From assembly GCA_030637065.1 (NCBI GenBank), contig DAOVVQ010000166.1:1-8419 (forward strand): a stretch of DNA of 8,419 bases, read 5' to 3'. The position numbers and the translations under genes were made by a program. How positions within the stretch are numbered: the first letter of the stretch is position 1; each line of letters starts with the position of its first letter. Of this stretch, positions 5,911 through 8,419 are shown one piece after another. Under the pieces are notes generated by a model. That model made no database searches, was not told the DNA's origin, and was given only the letters and a program-made list of their open reading frames with translations. The stretch is from Planctomycetota bacterium (GTDB lineage: Bacteria; Planctomycetota; Phycisphaerae; Sedimentisphaerales; Anaerohalosphaeraceae).

Positions 5911-7581
5911 TTATTCAATGGGCCAAAAGACCGCATCGCCGCTTTCGATATTCCACTTATTGATCCATGACACTACCTTGCCTTCGGAATCTGTTCCGTG
6001 CTCGCCTCCGTCATCGTCAAAATCTGTCCCTACGCTGTACAAAGTAAAACCATCGTTAGTCTTCCTGTAAATCAGCGGCCCATCGCTATACGGATCCATC
6101 GCAAGCCCCGCCAGATAGCCGCCATCGACCAATTCATCTATTCTATCCGGATACCGGCCCTTGTCCAGCTTCCACCTCTCCAACGCCAATATGGCGATCG
6201 CCGCCTCATGATACGCTTTCATTTGAAATGCCATGTCAGATCTTCGGCGCATAACAGGTGCATTAAAATCAGGAAACTTGAGCCTGGATATTTTGCTGAC
6301 AAACTCTTTGGCGCTGCTGCCGTTTACCTTAAACTGATAAGGGGTCATTTGCACATCTTTGATTATATAGTCGTCAGTTTTCGTCAGCATGGCTATCGTT
6401 TCATCACGCGTGGCAAGGGCCATGCTCCGGACCGTACACCAGGGCACCCTGATGACTTCAGGCCAGTCCTTATACCGATACTGCTTTTTAAAGCTGCTGG
6501 GGATCGCATGGCCGCCGCCGGAACCGTTGCTGGTATAATTGTGCTGTATGTAATCCAGCCCCGACATTTTCATCTCTTCCATACATAGAGTTATCATTGG
6601 ATAGCCGTCCGGGAAAAACTCGGTCAATTGTTTCTGGAGCTGTTTGAGTTTGGCCGGTGAAAGTTGATTTGTGTCGACAATATGCAACATCAGGTCAAGC
6701 GACTCCCTGGTCGATATGATAGCTATCATATGTTCGACCATCCAGTAACTATTCTCCGACAACTGGCGGGCCATCCTGAGCATAACAAAACAATCCTGCA
6801 GTGCTTGATCGGTTTCGCCTTGCTCCAGAGCCCTCCATATACGCCAACATGCGATCCTTCTTATGGGTCGCCAGAAGTAATGTATGGGATAGGCCAACTG
6901 GGACAGTTCATTTTCAAGGTTTTCGCTTCCATATTCGGCGTGATGGTAGAAGAACGGTCTCTTGGAACCGGCCACGAAATGCCCCCATGAACTCTGATTC
7001 TTATCAAGCCACTTATCAACAAGTGCCTGTTGGTCATTCGTCAGGGGTTCGCGCGACAGACCGGCTGCATAGCTTTCTATGACTTCGGATTCTTCTTCAT
7101 CGAAGTCGGCAAAAACCTCCATGCCCTTATCATAGTCCAGCCGGGCATTTTGATCGTCTGAAACCACACCCTTGGCATCTCTGTGCATCCGGTTGAGCAG
7201 CGCCAGATAATCCGTTTCCACGACCGGCTTACCGGTTACGAACCATGCCGTGTACAGAGAAAACAAGATGGCAATCACCCCAATTGCCTGAATACAGCCT
7301 GCAAGCAACTTCTGCCGCAGAGACCGGCATCGCCTCTTGCCCCGGCGGATCAGCCTTGCCAGCAGGGCCGCATCGCCAAACTCAATGATAAGTTCCCCAG
7401 CTAACTTTTGCCGCTCTTCATCCGTTTCACATTTGCCAAGTGCATCGGCAAAATGCTCAAGCAACTCGGCACGAACGTCGGCGCGGACCGTTTTACGGTA
7501 GCGCATCTTCTTTATTACGGCTTCTATGTAGTCAGACGCACTTTGCGGCAAATGTTTGAGAGATGGATCCTTATCTGTCAT
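5911..7581 (-). CDS. HAAS-domain membrane protein with pseudopilin-like C-terminus (paralogue A)
   Basis: This 556-aa protein is a clear paralogue of the next gene, with the same domain order but without its two N-terminal membrane segments. Residues 16-85 form the HAAS-like helical block (DYIEAVIKKMRYRKTVRADV ... EFGDAALLARLIRRGKRRCR). One membrane helix lies at about 92-116, behind a strongly basic cytoplasmic edge, so about 440 residues should be outside. The helical middle contains EQGETDQALQDCFVMLRMAR and LKQLQKQLTEFFPDGYP, matched in paralogue B. The C-terminal 87 residues carry RYPDRIDELV, MDPYSDGPLIY, FTLYSVGTDFDDDGG and a GDAVFWP ending. The GspG-like end appears without the prepilin N-terminal helix, so it is not a pseudopilin itself. 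The ATG at 7581 has GGAG 10 nt upstream; a longer frame to 7773 would run through padR and is rejected. The gene lies 35 nt after padR. Ligand and mechanism are unknown. Confidence 0.85.
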   Translation of the reverse strand: MTDKDPSLKHLPQSASDYIEAVIKKMRYRKTVRADVRAELLEHFADALGKCETDEERQKLAGELIIEFGDAALLARLIRRGKRRCRSLRQKLLAGCIQAIGVIAILFSLYTAWFVTGKPVVETDYLALLNRMHRDAKGVVSDDQNARLDYDKGMEVFADFDEEESEVIESYAAGLSREPLTNDQQALVDKWLDKNQSSWGHFVAGSKRPFFYHHAEYGSENLENELSQLAYPIHYFWRPIRRIACWRIWRALEQGETDQALQDCFVMLRMARQLSENSYWMVEHMIAIISTRESLDLMLHIVDTNQLSPAKLKQLQKQLTEFFPDGYPMITLCMEEMKMSGLDYIQHNYTSNGSGGGHAIPSSFKKQYRYKDWPEVIRVPWCTVRSMALATRDETIAMLTKTDDYIIKDVQMTPYQFKVNGSSAKEFVSKISRLKFPDFNAPVMRRRSDMAFQMKAYHEAAIAILALERWKLDKGRYPDRIDELVDGGYLAGLAMDPYSDGPLIYRKTNDGFTLYSVGTDFDDDGGEHGTDSEGKVVSWINKWNIESGDAVFWPIE

Positions 7582-7616
7582 GATCGGCTTGCTCCAAAAG
7601 ACTTGTTTGTCCCTGA

Positions 7617-7967
7617 TCAGGCAAGCTGGACGTTTGCACCGGGCATTCCGAAGACGAGCCCTACGGCCTGCTGGAGTTGGGACCACTGGTCCTTCTGGCG
7701 GGCCAACTGGTCGCGGCCTTTGCCCGTGATCGAGTAGTAGCGGCGGCGGCGTTTGGACTCGTTTTCGTCCCACTCAGCAACGACAAGACCCTTGGCCTCG
7801 AGGTTGTAGAGCAGCGGATAAAGCGTCCCCCGGCCAAGTGTGAGGATGTCGCCGCTCCGCTGATGGATCGCCTCGCCGAGTTCATAGCCGTACATCTTGC
7901 CGCGGGACAAAACCTCAAGCACCACAGCAGGAGCCACACCTTTGAGCAGTTCACGTTCAAATTTCAT
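7617..7967 (-). CDS. PadR-family transcriptional regulator
   Basis: This 116-aa protein is the typical length of small PadR regulators. The winged helix-turn-helix fills residues 5-85: LKGVAPAVVLEVLSRGKMYG, then YELGEAI, the hallmark LGRGTLYPLLYNLEAKGLV (44-62), and a basic wing (ESKRRRRYYSITGKGRDQL, 70-88). A short C-terminal helix (89-104) would support dimerisation. PadR proteins usually repress their own operons and are released by small ligands or partner domains. The ATG at 7967 has an excellent SD (GGAGG, 8 nt upstream); the longer frame to 8063 adds residues outside the family and is rejected. It is first in a unit with two HAAS-domain membrane proteins, the pairing from which that domain takes its name, so those proteins probably modulate PadR or are its main targets. 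Confidence 0.95.
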   Translation of the reverse strand: MKFERELLKGVAPAVVLEVLSRGKMYGYELGEAIHQRSGDILTLGRGTLYPLLYNLEAKGLVVAEWDENESKRRRRYYSITGKGRDQLARQKDQWSQLQQAVGLVFGMPGANVQLA

Positions 7968-8010
7968 TAGTAAAACCTCCAATAAGATCACGATTTCGCA
8001 TAACAGCCGA

Positions 8011-8031
8011 CATCCGGCCAAAAGGCCGATG
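8011..8031 (-). promoter_or_regulatory. Hairpin in the padR leader
   Basis: The palindrome CGGCCAAAAGGCCG (8015-8028) has five GC-rich base pairs around a four-base loop. It extends by CAT/ATG (8011-8013 with 8029-8031) if the C at 8014 is bulged. It lies between the predicted promoter and the padR SD (7976-7980) without overlapping either. It may be a leader hairpin that affects mRNA stability, or a DNA operator. No T-run follows, so it is not a terminator. Confidence 0.45.
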
Positions 8032-8046
8032 CCGTTTAGTTTACTT

Positions 8047-8080
8047 CGTATAGTATGTAACACAAACTATGTAAAGTCAA
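8047..8080 (-). promoter_or_regulatory. Predicted padR promoter with overlapping operator-like repeats
   Basis: Reading the minus strand, TTTACA (8075-8070), 17 bases, TATACG (8052-8047) is one candidate. TTGACT (8080-8075), 17 bases, CATACT (8057-8052) is a shifted alternative. The A/T-rich tract upstream (8081-8115, runs of T and A) resembles an UP element. Within the spacer, TATGTAA occurs twice (8054-8060 and 8068-8074, 14 bp apart). ATAGT (8050-8054) and ACTAT (8066-8070) form an inverted repeat. PadR operators often contain ATGT/ACAT half-sites, so this is the best candidate for autoregulation. The exact -10 is uncertain. Confidence 0.45.
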
Positions 8081-8185
8081 ACACTTTTTTAAAAAATTTC
8101 AACTTTTTCAAAAAATCGCCGTTTACGAGTCCTTAAATGCCGTTAAGACCAATCCCCTTAAAAAAATGCGTGTCAGTCCGCCAGC

Positions 8186-8298
8186 AAGGGTGGTCCCGAT
8201 TTATCGGGATTTGCGTAGCAAACCGGTTGTCGTATGCACACCGGCGCCCACCATCGGTTTGGCTTCGCCAAATCCCGATGTGCATCGGGACCACCCTT
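8186..8298. repeat. 113-bp nested inverted-repeat element (REP/MITE-like)
   Basis: The ends are a perfect 15-bp inverted repeat: AAGGGTGGTCCCGAT (8186-8200) and ATCGGGACCACCCTT (8284-8298). The match continues inward, ATCGGGATTTG (8203-8213) against CAAATCCCGAT (8269-8279), and then AAACCG (8220-8225) against CGGTTT (8255-8260). Each arm also folds on itself. The left arm has CCCGAT-TT-ATCGGG and TTTGC-GTA-GCAAA (8210-8222); the right has TTTGGC-TTC-GCCAAA (8258-8272) and CCCGAT-GTGC-ATCGGG. Stem changes between arms keep the pairing, which suggests selection on structure. The element codes for nothing. It may be a non-autonomous mobile element or an extragenic palindrome; no clear target duplication was seen. 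Confidence 0.7.
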
Positions 8299-8299
8299 A

Positions 8300-8419
8300 T
8301 CTGCCACAGTTATATCAATTGATAAATCTGCCGATCTCGGCTTTCAGCATCTCCGGCGACTCCCATACATGCAGCAGTATCTTCTCTTTGGCAGAGCGAT
8401 GAAACCTTTCAATCTTGCC
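8300..8419 (-). pseudogene. Broken DDE transposase (IS481/IS3-type integrase core), C-terminal fragment
   Basis: From the right edge the minus strand reads GKIERFHRSAKEKILL, then HVWESPEMLKAEIGRFIN, and a TGA at 8317-8315. The GKIERFH block is the typical last catalytic segment of rve-type transposases, its Glu being the third acidic residue of the DDE triad. The family normally continues FINWYN..RYHEAL. Here the codons after the stop still read Y-N-C-G-R, so the TGA appears to replace the conserved Trp codon. Coding similarity ends where the inverted-repeat element begins. The gene is therefore doubly broken: a nonsense change and loss of its true C-terminus. The upstream part lies outside the window, so the exact family is uncertain. 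Confidence 0.7.

Noticed and set aside
7582..7773. 64-codon extension of paralogue A
   Set aside because: It overlaps padR in another frame, is Pro/Arg-rich and lacks family resemblance; the ATG at 7581 has its own SD.
7968..8063. 32-codon extension of padR
   Set aside because: It lies over the SD and leader hairpin; PadR proteins start near MKFERELLKG.
8081..8115. Runs of T and A upstream of padR as a terminator tail
   Set aside because: No stable GC stem adjoins them; they fit better as an A/T-rich UP element of the padR promoter.

Overview
This 8.4 kb window looks like a chromosomal segment of an uncultured or environmental Planctomycetota-type bacterium, perhaps Phycisphaerae/Sedimentisphaerales-like. 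That placement is inference from gene content: a sulfatase and a FAD-oxidoreductase relic with twin-arginine-type leaders, and large membrane proteins that start with a HAAS-type domain and end in a pseudopilin-like LYSxGxDFDDDGG block behind a PadR regulator. Base composition is moderate GC with A/T-rich intergenic patches. Start codons are ATG and GTG, all with usable Shine-Dalgarno (SD) sequences except for cimA, where it is weak. TGG is used normally for Trp, and TGA acts as a stop.

Layout. (1) 1-633, minus: the start of a sulfatase that runs off the left edge, preceded by a collapsed FAD-dependent oxidoreductase relic. Both begin with nearly the same ribosome-binding site and leader. (2) 718-2280, minus: an intact citramalate synthase (cimA) with a good sigma70-type promoter at 2316-2344. 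(3) 2345-2543: no gene seen. (4) 2544-2883, plus: a cold-shock-domain gene with its own promoter. Its leader can form a hairpin whose loop is complementary to the gene's SD. (5) 3076-3942, plus: a YkgJ-type cysteine-cluster protein. (6) 7967 down to 3973, minus: a three-gene unit of a PadR repressor and two large paralogous membrane proteins, with gaps of 35 and 21 bases. A candidate promoter/operator and a hairpin leader lie upstream of padR. (7) 8186-8298: a 113-bp element of nested inverted repeats abutting a broken DDE transposase C-terminus (8300-8419) at the right edge.

How they work together. The PadR unit is the most coherent system. A small DNA-binding regulator is probably autoregulated and co-transcribed with two proteins that carry a cytoplasmic helical signalling domain, a membrane anchor and a large outward-facing part. 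That suggests a membrane-sensing or envelope-response module; its ligand cannot be told from the sequence. CimA belongs to isoleucine synthesis through citramalate. The sulfatase and oxidoreductase relic fit polysaccharide breakdown. The cold-shock gene appears independently regulated, probably at translation. No CRISPR array, tRNA or rRNA was seen.
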